Source: Girardinichthys multiradiatus
Taxonomy: Eukaryota; Chordata; Actinopteri; Cyprinodontiformes; Goodeidae
Direction of reading: 5' to 3'
Assembly (NCBI RefSeq): GCF_021462225.1
Contig: NC_061817.1
Coordinates: 15,591,810 to 15,655,809, forward strand
DNA length: 64,000 nucleotides
The translations under genes and the position numbers were made by a program. Below, one piece after another: positions 51,851 through 64,000 of this stretch. A model generated the notes under the pieces. The model did not search any database, had not been told where the DNA came from, and saw only the letters and a program-made list of their open reading frames with translations. Each line of letters starts with the position of its first letter. The first letter of the stretch is position 1.

Positions 51851-54560
51851 GTGAGACCAACATACAAATCAACCAAAACATTGTATTAGTTTTGTAATGG
51901 TGTAGCCAGAGTTCAGAACTGAATCTCACAGAAAATCTGTTGGGCCTCGTGAAGAAGAGATGTCCTCACAATCTGATAGATTTGGTGAACTTTTGTAAGG
52001 TAGAGATGACAGATATTATACTTTCACGTAATATTTATTTTCTTCGAAAGTAGCTTTTTGGTTGAAATTGTAGATGGTGAACGTCACATTAATCGTGAAA
52101 AGAAGTTCTAATGACGGTAGTCTCATATGTTTACATCAAACAACGTGCCATTTTGACATGGGTGTGAACACGTTTGAGAGCCACTGCATTCTAAGCAATG
52201 ATTGCAGATGTTTGTCCTGCAGATTTAAAAATAAATGTTAAAATAAATAAATGTTAAAATGAATAAATGTTAAAAATGTTCAAATTACAATGGTTGAAGC
52301 ACTTCTTTAAAGTGGAAGTCTTGTTGTTGTAAAAACTGATATTTTTTAGGGATTTTATTTTTATTTTCACAGAAATGTATTCTCCTCACTGACTCACTAA
52401 AACGGAGAGATCTGTGACTTAGAAGTTGCTATGAGTAAAAAATCAATTATAGAAGGATGGCATCAGACATGCCATGATCTGAGGGTGAAAACGTGACTGC
52501 TGAAATTAGCAGAAACATGAAAAAAAAAAAAAGAGTATAATATATATGAATACAGTAAAATGAACAATCAGAATCGTAGGAAAAGAAAGAAAAAATTCTT
52601 GGGTTGTAAATAACATGAGTTTGCACTCCTACAAATGTTTTTTGTTGTCCTTTTCTTTCAGGAACACAGTGTGGAGAGCTGAGAGCTGCACCCAGGGCCA
52701 AGGTACACGCATAATTTGTAACAGCAATGAGAAACGCTGCAGTTAAAGAGTTCAAAAGTTGTTAAAATCAAGGATCAATCAAAAATAAATACATACATAC
52801 CTGTAACAAGGCTGTATATCTATTGTAGCTGGAAAAACGTGCCACTGATTTATGTTGCTTTGTCTATAAAAAGAAATCTAAGCAAATAGAAGTAATAACA
52901 CATTAAAAAGTGGCAGTAACATACATAGACAGCTCTTAAGTTCCAACAAATGATATAAAGTTTTTTTCTGAAAATATGTATTACTAAGGAAACTGTTGCA
53001 TTATTTTCCTTACGTTATTAAACAGGAATGAGATATATAGGAATGGAAAGAAAGGGATCCAGTAAAAATATTTATTTTGGTTGTGATGTTGAATAAACTG
53101 CATTTTCTGCAACTTCTGGTTTCTGCAAATTAACTTTAAGACTATTAAAGACCATTAATATTTAAATCTCATACTGACATTTATCACGAAAACAACTTCA
53201 GCCAACTATTAGCTCCCGTTTTAACTTACGGTACACGGAGCTTAGTCAGCATGCTGAGGGTTGATTTTTATTCCTGTGGCGTGGAGCTCCATGGCTCTTA
53301 CACCTAGGTTGCCCAGTTTCAACACCTTCTCACAGTACATGTTAAACTGGTTGATGATGACTGGTTTTAGCCAAACTCTGTTAAACATAAACTTCCCCAT
53401 GATGGAGTATCTATAATTAAGACCAAAAGTATTTATAAACCTGACAGATTGAGGTTTAAAATTTTCATTCAACCAAGAAGTTTGTTTCTGACAGGAAACA
53501 AAAAGCATCCCTCAAAAGATAATAAAACAATGTAAATTATGTATGAATTCATGTGTTTTTATTTACAATTTAACAAAACAAATTGAAAATTGTTATACTC
53601 TTCTAAAAAAAATTGCATATATAGTTATGTCTTAAGATCTAGTATGAAAATCTGGATACATTTAAGATTTTTGCAGGGCTAAAATTGATATGATTAAATG
53701 AAAGACTAGTTCAAACCCTGCAATTGGAAATATCAGTCATTGATGTAAGTTAAGTCAGACATTTTTCAAAGTTGATGTATAATTTAGGCTCAGAAAAATA
53801 AAATCTCATACATCAATACAGAATTTTATTTTCATTTTAGCTTCAGATGAACGTCTTACATTTTGTACAAAAATCATTAGAAAACGTCTGCCGCTCCAGA
53901 ATCCCAGGGCTAATCCTTTGTAGGGGCCACTAAACAAACTAAAGGATTAACTGGGAACCATGCAGCATCCTGGCCCAGTTGATGAGGCTCAGCCTGACCT
54001 TCAGAACAAAGTTTCAGTCCACCGTTCCTTCTCATGGTCAAACACGCTCTCCCCAGTATTATCTGACCACATCTAGTAATGTACAGAGTAGAGATACAGA
54101 GTAGGATGATGGAGGAAGAGGAGAGTCTGCAGCTTACATTGTACTGCCCTTCTCCACTCATGTCTGCAATGGATGGGCACAGTACCACGTCAATAACACC
54201 ATGCATGTTTGCATACGCATGACACATCATTGAAATTGATTAGTTAAGAAGGTTTTAAAAACAATCAACAATATCAGTAATAAAAATAAAAAAAATCAAC
54301 AGGTGAGTGCAGGTCTGTGAAGGGCACAGAAAGGGCATAGAGGTCTGCTTGGATGAGGTAAAAGGGGATGGTTTATTTGCAGTTGTACATGCCCAACACA
54401 CACGCACACCCTTACACACACGAAGTCTCAGCTAAGCACGCAAAGGTCTCTGCCTCACGTCTGAAGCTTTCAAATCTTCCATTAGTCGGTAAACCCGATG
54501 GACGCTGCACACTTTCGGTGTCAGAGGAAAGGATCAGGAAATGTTGCACAGCTCAATCAT
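51851..54560. other. Non-coding DNA between repeats and wipi2
   Basis: About 2.7 kb of AT-rich DNA without a supported gene, RNA gene or repeat of known type. Confidence 0.6.
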
Positions 54561-54582
54561 GGTCATCCTAATGACAGCAGAT

Positions 54583-54588
54583 TTTATT
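54583..54588 (-). terminator. Candidate wipi2 poly(A) signal
   Basis: AATAAA on the minus strand about 490 bases past the wipi2 stop codon. A second one is at 54372-54377. Which is used cannot be told from sequence. Confidence 0.45.
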
Positions 54589-55072
54589 CCAAGCAATGAA
54601 AAGATTTTCTCCCGTTTCAAACAGAAATAATAATTTTAAAAAAACGACAGAGAGGCACTTACACAATCACTTTCATTTTACACAGTGCTTGCATTTATAT
54701 ATGTGTCCAAAAAATGAGACACAGCTACATTGTTTTTTTTTTGTTTCTTTTTTTGACCACGCTCACAGGGTGGGGCTCACTTTCACAATGAAGCCTGGTT
54801 TTAGCAGTTGGCACATGTACATGCAAAGCTTCAGATTCTGGCCTGCACAGGCAAACTAAAGGGTAAACGGGGCAGGAGGATGGAAGGGAGGAAAATAAAC
54901 TGATTTGTATGTGGACAGAACAACGCACAGACAGACTGAAAGGCAGGTTCTTGAACATCCCACCCTCCCCGCCCCGACCTTTGATCTTGCCCCTGCCCCT
55001 CCTTGTGGTCTGGTGTTTTACAGCACCACCAGAGGAGGCCTCTGACCGTCGGGGGTCCGAGCTTCTGGTAGG

Positions 55073-58000
55073 TCATTCGGTTTCAAGGATGAGCGGCGGC
55101 TGCTCGTTCTCCTCCTCTAAGCGCAAGTCGTTAAGGTCCTCTTCAAGCCCCGACCCTCCAACTGCGCCTTGCTCTTCACAGTAACCTAGGAAACAAGCGT
55201 AAAGCTCAAACGCTGAGGCAATCAGGACTGTAACAGTTTCCACAACTGAGCTTACCCTGCATAAGTTGCTAGATACAATCACATTACTTAGACATTTATA
55301 AATCATCTGCTTAAAGGAAATGTTGATATTCAGTGGTAATAAATATATGGTCCCGTTTATTAGCAACGCTGGTGACAATGTGCAGAAAGCTTTAAAAAAT
55401 GAAATAATCTTTTAGTGCAGCAGCAAAATCTCCCACCAGAAAATATAGAAGAACTTTAATTTGAGTACATTTGTATAGTGAGGGAAAAGCCATTTGTTTT
55501 TTAATAAAACCAGAACCCCTGCTGTTAATACCTCATATGGCCCCCCTTTTGCCCTAAGGACTGCACTCCTCTCCTTTAATATTTCCCAAAGTTAGACAAA
55601 CACAAAGACAGAATTTTGTCAATTTCTTTTTGAACAATCTCTCCAGACCATCCAGCTGGTCTCTTGATCTCACCAGGTGGGTTTCCCAAAGGATTTAGTT
55701 CTGAGGAAAGAGATCACAGTGGAAGAAGGTTGATTTTATGTCCGATGAACCATTTGTGTATGGATTGAAAGACTGAATGACGACCCATTTTCAGTTTACT
55801 GGTAGAGTCCACCAGATCTCCTGGTATAACAAAGAGCCCATAATGCCATGCACTTTAACAGGGCTCCATGGGTGTTTGGAAGAGAAACAGGCCCGCAGTA
55901 TCACAGATCCTCTACAGCAAAAATGGGCATGAGCTTCTCCACATATTCATCGTATGCTAAACCCACCTGTTTGCTGCAGAAGAGGCTCAATCTTGACCAA
56001 AGAAGTTCCAGTTAGCGTCACTGTGGAGTTTAGCAAACTCCACATGTTAAAATTGGGATGGTACAACAGAAAAGGCTTTCCCTTTTTCAGTCCTAAACAA
56101 AGTCTAGCTACTAGCTGTTGTGGAGCCTTGGTGACCCAGAGATGCCACTCTATGCTGCAGTCCTCTAAAGAGGAGCGCCGTGGTGCATCTAATCAAGAAA
56201 CTCGTGACACACATAAGAGTCATTGTGACGAAGTGCATCGAGACGCTCCTGAACAGAACAGGGTCAACAAGGATCACTAAGCGCCTCGCCCTGTAGCATC
56301 AGACACCGACCAGAACCGGTTGGTGAGGGTTGTTTCTGTCGTCGCGGCCCGGTTGCTCTTAAAACTGAGTTTTCGAGATGTTTCTTTGTACCACCCTTAC
56401 CATCCAGCTCACTGCGTGTGGTGACAAGATAGATATGGGTCCTGCTTCAGCATACTATGCCTCCGTTTCATAGTATGTTTATAGCTCAGGATACCAGAAA
56501 ATCACCAATTACTAAAAAGAAAATACAATAAACTAAAATTAAAAGATCCTTCACTTACTTTAAGGGGATTGCTAGGGGTACAAATAACTGTGCAAGCTTT
56601 GCTTTTGCTCACAAATATTTCTTACATGATTATTACACAATGTTTGCCCTCTGAACAAAAGTGTTTCAGTTTGAAATTAAACTACTGCAAAAAAAGGCAA
56701 TTTTAAGACTTTTTAGACACCTTTACTAGGGGTGCCAGTTAATGTTCAGTATGTTATTTAAACATAAAAATACTAAATTTGTCCACATAAGAAATTACAA
56801 CTCCACCTCTAACTATAAACTTTCTGCGTTTACACAGAGCTTCACGTCTACAACAACCTTTTTATCTCCGGTGTATCTTCAAGGTAATTACTTGTAAATT
56901 ATGTATATTAAAGCACAGCTCTGAGTGAATTAAGGATGTCTAAATTACCTTTAGTGACCGCAGCACTGTAGGTTTGGGCCACAAGAGGGCGATCATGTGA
57001 TCCCTGTTCAAGGATCTCATTGGGAGGCTCAGCACTGCTGTCCAACCTGCGTGCAAATACAGAAAAACGTAAGAACGTTCACAGTCTGCTCCATGCAAAA
57101 GCTTTACTCTGCATTCTCGGTACTTGTGCTTCACCTGTGCTGCTTCATGAGCGTGCATTCCCCACCCTCCTGTGGGTCCAAGTTATACAGATACAAGAAT
57201 CCGTCAGCTGCTGCGACCAGCAGCCTGGGAATCTTCTGAATCCTAATTCAGATACAAATGATGATTCATCAGAAACCTGTTGCGAGTTCAGCTGTAGCTT
57301 GCACACAGACCTGGAGTTAACTATTCCAGGAGTAGTTAGGGCATTTCCGTGGTCATTTGCATTTCAGCTTTTGGGGTGTAACAAGAGGAAGTCAGTTATT
57401 GTTTACAAAGAGAGGAAAGCTATTTATTTTTATTTTTTTTTGCAATAAACAGCAAAAACATGGAGCTGATGTGAGCAGCAACAGCACAGCAGTAGGCAGC
57501 AAGACTAAATTATGTTTGAATGATATAATTATAACAACCTACTCCTGAATAAATACAAGGGAAACGTACACTGTTTTGTTTTAAAAACTGACATATCTGG
57601 TCAGTTGTAGGTCTGAAAGCAACTTAAAGAGGTTAAAGATGAAACATTCTATATATTACATGCCTGCAGATTTTAAAGACATTAAAACAAACAAACAATG
57701 GGGTGTTGAGTGTTTTCTGAATGGATTGTTGTGCGTGTGTGTCTGTGCTCACACAGCTAAAGCGCAGATGTTCTTGTGCCCGCAGAAGGGCAGGCGGACG
57801 GTGGCGAAAGCTCGTCCCTGGGTGAACATTTCTGTGACCTGTGAAGGCAGATAGGTGGTGGACGCCATCAGGACCTTTCCCAAGTAACCTCCCCATGTTG
57901 TGGGCTCCTCAGCTGGCCTGAAATAACGCAAAGAACATGAGCTTCGTTTACAATTTGTTGCTTTCCAACTTACAAAACATGATTTTTATATTTTTACAAA

Positions 58001-61000
58001 TAACAATCTGAAAAGAACTCTTTACTACGACACCACTAAATCAAATGCAGTTTAAGCAACTGCATTTAAAGTCGCCTAATTAGTAAACATAGTCCATCCG
58101 TGTTTAATTTCAGTTTGAATCCAGATAACCTGTGAAGACCTCTGAGGTTTGCTGGAGGACATTAGTAATCAAACAGCACCATGGAGACCAAGGAACACAG
58201 CAGACAGATAAGGGAGAAAAGTATAGAGAAGGCTAAAGCAAGGTTAGGTTAAAAAACAATATCCCAAACTTTGAAGATCTCACAGAGCTCTGCATGGCAC
58301 AACTGCATAACGCCTACATAAACTGCCAGGCTGGGTAAGGGGAGCATTAATCAGAGAAACAGGCCAAGAGGAAACATGGAAAAAGGAAAGCCAGTGTTGA
58401 AAAACACCATGAGATTTGCAGTTTGACACAAAGTATTCCGGGGACACGGCAAAGATGTGGAAGAAGGTGCCGTGACCAGATGAGACAGTTGTTTTAAAGA
58501 GGAGAAAAACTAACATTGTGCATTACCCCGGACACACCAGCCACACTGTGAAACATGGTGGTGGCAGCATCATGTTGCAGGGTGATTTTTTTCAAGAGCT
58601 GGGACAGGAAAGCTGGTTAGACTAAATGGAAAGTTGGATGGAGCTAAATACAAGACATACTGGAAGAAAACCTGTCAGAGGACACAAAAGACATGAAACT
58701 TGGGCCGAGGTACAATGGAATGGTTTAGATCAAAGAATGTTCATGTGCTGCAATGTCCCACTTCACAGTGATTAACTACTTTAATCACTGCGGACACAAA
58801 GTGTCCTGGAAGATTAATTTAATGGACAGAGAGAGAGAGTGAAAAAAATACTTACACATACTTCTCCTTCTGCATTTCTAATTTGAAGATATGGACCGTC
58901 TCTGTGTTGCTCGAGGCAGAAAGATACAGGCCTTCCATACTGAACGCCAATGAACAGATGCTCACACACCTAGAGCACAAGAACCATACACGTAAAAGGG
59001 GGCTGGAGAATCCAGCGTTCAGCATATGAATACGCACAGACAGAGGAACACACTCTACTTTGACTGCTCTTTCATTTCCGAACTACCAAAACTCATCTTC
59101 TACCTCTTGACACCTCGCCGAAACTCAAACAGCTTCTGTCCCTCTGGAATGGAGAAGACACGGATGACGGTGCCCTGGGAGGAAGTGAAACACACAAGAC
59201 GCAGGCTGAGAAAAGGAAGCAACCACAAGGATTCCTCTATACTCAGATAGAAGTCAGCAACAAAGACAATGGGCCAGACAATACCTTCTCTGAGGCTGTG
59301 GCCAGCTTGGTGCCACTTGCGTCAAACGCCAAAGCTGCTAAGGGACTGTCATGAGCTGGAATCATATTGGCTGCCCTCTGAGGAAAAAAAACACACACGT
59401 GTTTACTTTAGACTGAATGAGTTCATACAAAGAAACCCAAACAGAACAAATGCTATCTTAAACGTTAACAGAGAAGAAGAAAGCGTAAATATTTCTGCCA
59501 TAAAACAAAACAAAGAACACACCGCGTGAACTATGTTTGCGTTTCCCTACCAGGTTGACTGTGTCGAACACCTGGACCTCCCCTATCGTCGCACTGCCTG
59601 GATATGCCAGGTAACAGTTATCATTGCTGATGGAGAGAGCGCACAGACCTGTAGAGAAGCACAAACTCCAATAAACTACAAAAAAAAAAAAACTGAAGGA
59701 AATTTAACTTTTAACGCTAAACCTGCCCAAACAAGAAAACTGAAGGCTGAATGAGTTAATCTACAGGATTTTAAGAAATGAGAACATCCTCAAATAGTGA
59801 ATTTACATCAGTAATTCAGTGCAGAAAGATAAATTAAATCATTGTATAGATTTATAACACAGGGAGTGATATTTAAAATAAAACTTGATTTTCATTCAGA
59901 CCTGTTAATTGTGGCCTGACTGGGCAGTTGTCCTGCAGACAACCATTGAAAATCTCCACAGGAGGTTAAAGGAGGTCATTGCTAAAGAAGCTGTCTGTTT
60001 GCAGTCATATTAAGTGAAAGTTTAATGAAGAAAAAGGTGTGATTGAGAAAAGGTGCTCGGGAGATTTGGGGAGTTTCCAACTGTAGCTCAGTAGAGAAAA
60101 TAGTCGCCTTGCAACCTGAAAGTTATGGGTTCGATACCAGTTTCCTCCTGCCACATGTCAGTGTGCACCTGGGCAATGCACTTAACCCCAAGTTGCCTAC
60201 CAATCTGCTGATCAGTGTGTGCCTACATATGGCTCGAAAATTATTACATAAGATCATTCTATTTACAAGGTGTGGACTGCACCTGGACAACTGACAAATA
60301 CCTTATTTCAGAAATGTCTTTGTTGGCCTAAGGCAGAAAAAGAAAGCTCTGTTGTTTAGTACTCTTTTGATGAAAATACATTAATGAAATACATTGCTTT
60401 TGGAAATCTAGGTCTCAGATTCTGGAAGAAAAGTGGAAAGGCAGAGAATCCAGGGTAAGGTCATCTGCAGCTGGTCGTCCATTGTGTTTTATAGGATCCA
60501 AAGTCAGCACAGCCAGGAAATTTTGTGGAGCACTTGTGCCAGCACACTGGTCTGACCTATAACCCCACAGATAATCTATGGGGTATTGTGAAGAGGAAGA
60601 TGAGAGACACCAGGGGGCAACAATGCAGATGAGCAGGAGGATTTTTGCTTTTTTTATTAAAATATATAAACTTTTGGATAATATTCTAATTTACTGAGAT
60701 GTACCCATTTACAGATTTAAATTATAACTAAATTATATGTCACTGGGCTAAGACTGCAAAGACGGTTTGCAGCAGAGACCCAGGAAAGGAGAATTTGACC
60801 CATTTTTATTCCACTGTAAATCTAATTAATAACATTGTCTTTTTTAATCTGGTTTCTTCTTGGTGACATTCAATGAACCGACCTGATGGGTTAGGTGGCG
60901 TCTCTCTGATAGTGTGCAGCACTTTCATGTCTCTGATGTTGTGAATGTAAAGCGACTCTTCCAGACACACAATCAGCCTCTGCAGGAAGACAATGTAACA

Positions 61001-62879
61001 TCAACAACGCTGACCAAAAAAACTAACCAAACATTCTGAAAAGCAATTTTACTCCCCTTTTCCTACCTGTCTGTTAAGTTTTACAGCCAGTATGGTGTTT
61101 GAATAAGAGTAGTTACAGATCTCGGTTCCCTTCTTGAAGTGACAGACTTTGAGCTTCCTGGGTGCCTTCAGGCTCACGATGGCCACAAGGCTGCTGGAGA
61201 ACAGGCGCTCCACAATACACACATCCTCCGTGTCAGCTGCCGATACGCACACACAGAAAATATCACTTCACCCGGTCTGCTAAGTTGCATGGTAACGGTA
61301 ACAATACGCTTGATGTGAGAAAGCAGATTTATGCGTTGATGCAGCTTTGCAACTTTATGTTTACCAAAATCAACTACTGACATGATCTCTGAGCTCAAAC
61401 AAAAGGCCAACACAAAGCAGTGCATGATTATAAAGTGTAAGGAAAATCATGCACAGTTTTCATAAATTTGTATCAATTAAAAAAGCATCCCCACAGGATG
61501 ATGCTGCCACCACCATGTGTCACGGATGAAGTTAGTTTTCGTGCCACAAAAAGCGTTTTGCACTTAGGCCAAAAACTTAAAATTTTGTTTTTGAAAAAGA
61601 ATTTAGTAAAACCATGGGGTGATTTTTTCTCCCACATTACAATTATGCCACACTTTATGCTGGTTTATTACCTGAAATCATGGTCAAATGTACTGAAAGT
61701 TCTGGTTGTGATTTGACAAAAAGGGGTAAATGGATTACAAAAGCAACAGAGAACATAAAATGATATTAATCTAATAATAAGGGAGTTGCCTGATGTTAAG
61801 CCATAGAGGTCTAAGAGAAAGTGCTGACAGTAGTTATTTGATAGTTTAGGGTAAGTGATTGCATCCTGTCTAGACTAACTGCATTACATATAACCACTAA
61901 AACATGTGGCTGAGCTGCAGTGTAACGACTGTAAATACTGCTTGGAGAAAAAGACAGGCTTTAGAAAGCATGAACAGAGCTTGGATCATACTTACTACAT
62001 TCATATATCTGCTCCAATTTGTCCACAAAGGACAAGGAGAAAAACTTGTATCCTGATTTGGTGCCAACAGCCAAGGACCTACAAAAAGACCAGGAGGAGG
62101 AAAGACAGCTGTAGTGACCGAGCATTGCATCAGCGGCATACAGTCCTCACACAGAGGCTGCATGGAGCTCCTCTGTCTCTGTGTCACTGGATACGCCAGA
62201 ACTGGCTGTCACACTGCGACATGTCTCACACCACTGAGCTGGTTTTGCAATAACACCGGGCCTGTCCACTGCTATTTCAGTGAAACAAACCGCTGAAAGT
62301 TGACCTATTCCGTAACACTGAAGAATGTAAATGTGGTGACCATGTTCGGGTTTCACAGCTATGTCTAACAGCTCTACAGCTAGCTTTGAAAACGCATCTA
62401 AATGTTAGTCATTCATCATTACAGCGGCCGAAACATGCAACAAAACTACAACGTTACATACTTTTGCCTTATAGTTGGACCGTATAAAACTTAGTAACCT
62501 TTAACTAAGCACCCTAACCAGCCCCGTGGGGGCTAACTTCGATGTGGCTAAAGTTAGCCCCCGACATCACAGGATCACGTTAGCTAAAACGCTAAGCTAG
62601 TCTCTACTGAATTAAAATCCTATATAAATGCTTTCTTTAACGACCTGTCTGAATGCTATTTTCAATTTTAGAGAGAGAAACTTCCTCCTGGATGTTTCAC
62701 ATGAGCACCTGTCACCCAGTTGGTACAAACTGAACTAACGTCAGCTAGCCTGAAAGCCCCCGCAGGCCTTTGCATCCCCGGACTCTCTCCCCGGCCCAGC
62801 CTTACGTGTTGTCCTGGTTAAAGTTGGCGAAGAGAAGCTGGCTTCCGCCAGCATCCCCACTCAGACTGGCCAGGTTCAT
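55073..62879 (-). CDS. wipi2: wipi2, WD-repeat phosphoinositide-binding autophagy protein
   Basis: A beta-propeller (PROPPIN) protein that binds PI3P/PI(3,5)P2 on the forming autophagosome and recruits ATG16L1 (family knowledge). Twelve coding exons in gene order: 62806-62879, 61996-62078, 61067-61236, 60883-60979, 59551-59648, 59285-59377, 59104-59174, 58856-58969, 57755-57917, 57135-57235, 56949-57046, 55073-55185. All borders are GT/AG. The phases join into 424 codons from [20 protein letters not shown] to a stop at 55073. Exon 7 has the lipid-binding FRRG motif in [48 protein letters not shown] and [18 protein letters not shown] match WIPI2 rather than WIPI1. At the exon 9/10 join, three residues present in the mammalian protein seem absent. 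Introns hold several Tc1 remnants. Confidence 0.96.
55450..56300 (-). mobile_element. Decayed Tc1-like transposon in a wipi2 intron
   Basis: Minus-strand scraps of a Tc1-like transposase (ctgatactgcgggcctgtttc-type, catggcattatgggctc, agatcaagagaccagc). The ends are unclear. Confidence 0.55.
58140..58800 (+). mobile_element. Decayed Tc1-like transposon in a wipi2 intron
   Basis: gatgtggaagaaggtgccgtg, accagatgagac, ccacactgtgaaacatggtg, gtggcagcatcatgttgc, ggaaagctggttagac and aatggtttagatcaaag follow the order of the same family as 1-725. Disrupted frames. Confidence 0.8.
59890..60640 (+). mobile_element. Decayed transposon in a wipi2 intron
   Basis: The right part (aatctatggggtattgtgaa followed by gaggaagatgagagacacc) is the C-terminal coding end of a Tc1-like transposase. 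The left part is less certain. Confidence 0.55.
61480..61720 (-). mobile_element. Decayed Tc1-like fragment 5' of wipi2 exon 3
   Basis: ccccacaggatgatgctgcc followed by accaccatgtgtcacgg is the reverse complement of the 'catggtggtggcagcatcat' run of Tc1-like elements. Confidence 0.55.
62528..62562. repeat. Perfect 12-bp inverted repeat in wipi2 intron 1
   Basis: GGGGGCTAACTT and AAGTTAGCCCCC separated by 11 bases. It would form a hairpin in DNA or the pre-mRNA. Confidence 0.85.
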
Positions 62880-63075
62880 GGGCACGACACCGTCGACATA
62901 TAAAGTTTCTAGTAAAATAGCAGCAGCAGGACTGGAAATGTTTCAGTGAAATATGCAAAATTGTTGCGTTTTCACGGGGCCATCTCTGTTTCCAGCCCCG
63001 CAGTTCTGATTGTTGTTGTTTTTCACTAGGGATGTTTCTCACCCTGTGGGCGCATGCTCGATGGAAGGCGGCGTT
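62880..63075 (-). promoter_or_regulatory. wipi2 5' UTR and promoter region
   Basis: Moderately CpG-rich DNA upstream of the start codon (ggcacgacaccgtcgac, gggcgcatgctcgatgg). The GCGCATGC core at about 63049 is like an NRF1 site. No TATA box in a good position. Transcription start not determinable. Confidence 0.4.
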
Positions 63076-64000
63076 CAATGCATTTAAAGGGCCAGGTTAA
63101 CACAGTGATAATAAATGTCTATAAAATTAGTAAGAATAATAATAATAATTATCACAAAAGTCAGAATGTGTGGCTGGCTTGTACCAGCGAAAGGGGACAG
63201 AGAAAGAACTAGAGATATGAGTCTATTAAAAATACAATAGTGTAAAATAGTTTGTGATTTGATCTACCAGCGCCCTCCACAGTTATCTAAAAATGATTTT
63301 TAGGATGGATGGTGATGAATAGTTCTACGTTCAACATTAATCACACAAATCCTGTTAACGTGTGGAATCACAATTAAATTTAATTAAATTGCAAGATATA
63401 GGGTCAATTTACAACAAACACTTTACAAACAAAGAAACAATAAAATATCCAATTTATATTCAAAACATATCAATTCAACTCAATCATACAGACAGACTCA
63501 TAGTTAATTGTATGCATTCCACTTTGATTGTACTGGATTTTGGACTTCATGTCAGATTACTCCTAGAGGGTCAAAGTAGACTCCCACAACCCTGCAGCCC
63601 TCAGCTCCAGGACTGGCTGTCCCCCAGGGTTGTGTGATCGGCCCCCTACTCTATCCCCTCTACACCATGACTATGTTTCATACCCATTTATTATTCGGAT
63701 ATGGTTTAACACCCTGATACATTTAATGGAGGGTAAACATTTATTCATCATTTTGCATGAGTGACATTTTAAGACTGACTAAATAAAAATAAGTGAGCTT
63801 TGTCCATGTGACACATGGCTAAATAAACATGTTATATGTAACATATAAATGCAGTTTCTCAATATCCCTTTTGAAAAATGTTTTGGCAAAGGTAAAATCA
63901 TCCTAATTTTAATTTGTCTGTGAAAGGGATTGTTAACAAAACATAGAAAACCAGCATAAAATAAAAGTAACAAGAGCTTAAAAAATTCACAACACTTGCA
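63076..64000. other. Non-coding DNA with a LINE scrap
   Basis: AT-rich. At about 63595-63665 the plus strand reads AVPQGCVIGPLLYPLYT, the conserved PQG motif of non-LTR reverse transcriptases; the rest of the element is gone. Nothing else is recognised. Confidence 0.6.

Overview
The window is teleost fish nuclear DNA. Two spliced vertebrate genes frame it, both on the minus strand. The 5' half of smurf1 (C2 and WW domains, HECT part off the left edge) lies at 1547-12552. A complete 12-exon wipi2 lies at 55073-62879. The exon phases of both genes were checked by hand and stay open throughout. The repeats are those of a fish genome: Tc1-like transposons, non-LTR retrotransposons, hAT-like remnants and a common fish interspersed repeat.

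The centre, 15202-31322, is a nearly intact 16.1 kb Maverick/Polinton, a virus-like self-synthesising element. It has terminal inverted repeats and a 6-bp target duplication (ctcgtt). It sits inside an older Tc1 copy, and a second, undamaged Tc1 at 37174-38783 shows the unoccupied site. The left half (plus strand) carries two proteins of unknown role, a retroviral-type integrase with a chromodomain, a putative minor capsid protein, a small basic virion-type protein, the major capsid protein and an adenain-like protease. The right half (minus strand) carries protein-primed DNA polymerase B, a packaging ATPase, a small basic protein with a hydrophobic tail, and one conserved protein of unknown role. 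A bidirectional poly(A) region separates the two convergent blocks. Two lesions are visible: a frameshift in the major capsid gene and one in-frame TGA in the polymerase gene. Two adjacent gene pairs, one on each strand, overlap as TAATG.

The least expected find is a seven-exon gene at 28470-29928 (minus) in the right arm of the Maverick. It is only visible after splicing. All six introns are short and in phase 1, so all five internal exons are symmetric, and a 262-residue frame stays open through them. It has its own TATA box, and a 308-bp tandem duplication lies upstream. No homologue was recognised.

Right of the Maverick are a tandem array of about 160-bp units, a truncated LINE, a hidden three-exon C4HC3 PHD-finger gene end (35611-36191, minus), two inverted copies of another LINE (one split by the intact Tc1), and then mostly decayed transposon DNA up to wipi2. 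Left of the Maverick, a promoter plus first coding exon of an unidentified gene (13700-14356) is cut off by the Tc1 remnant.
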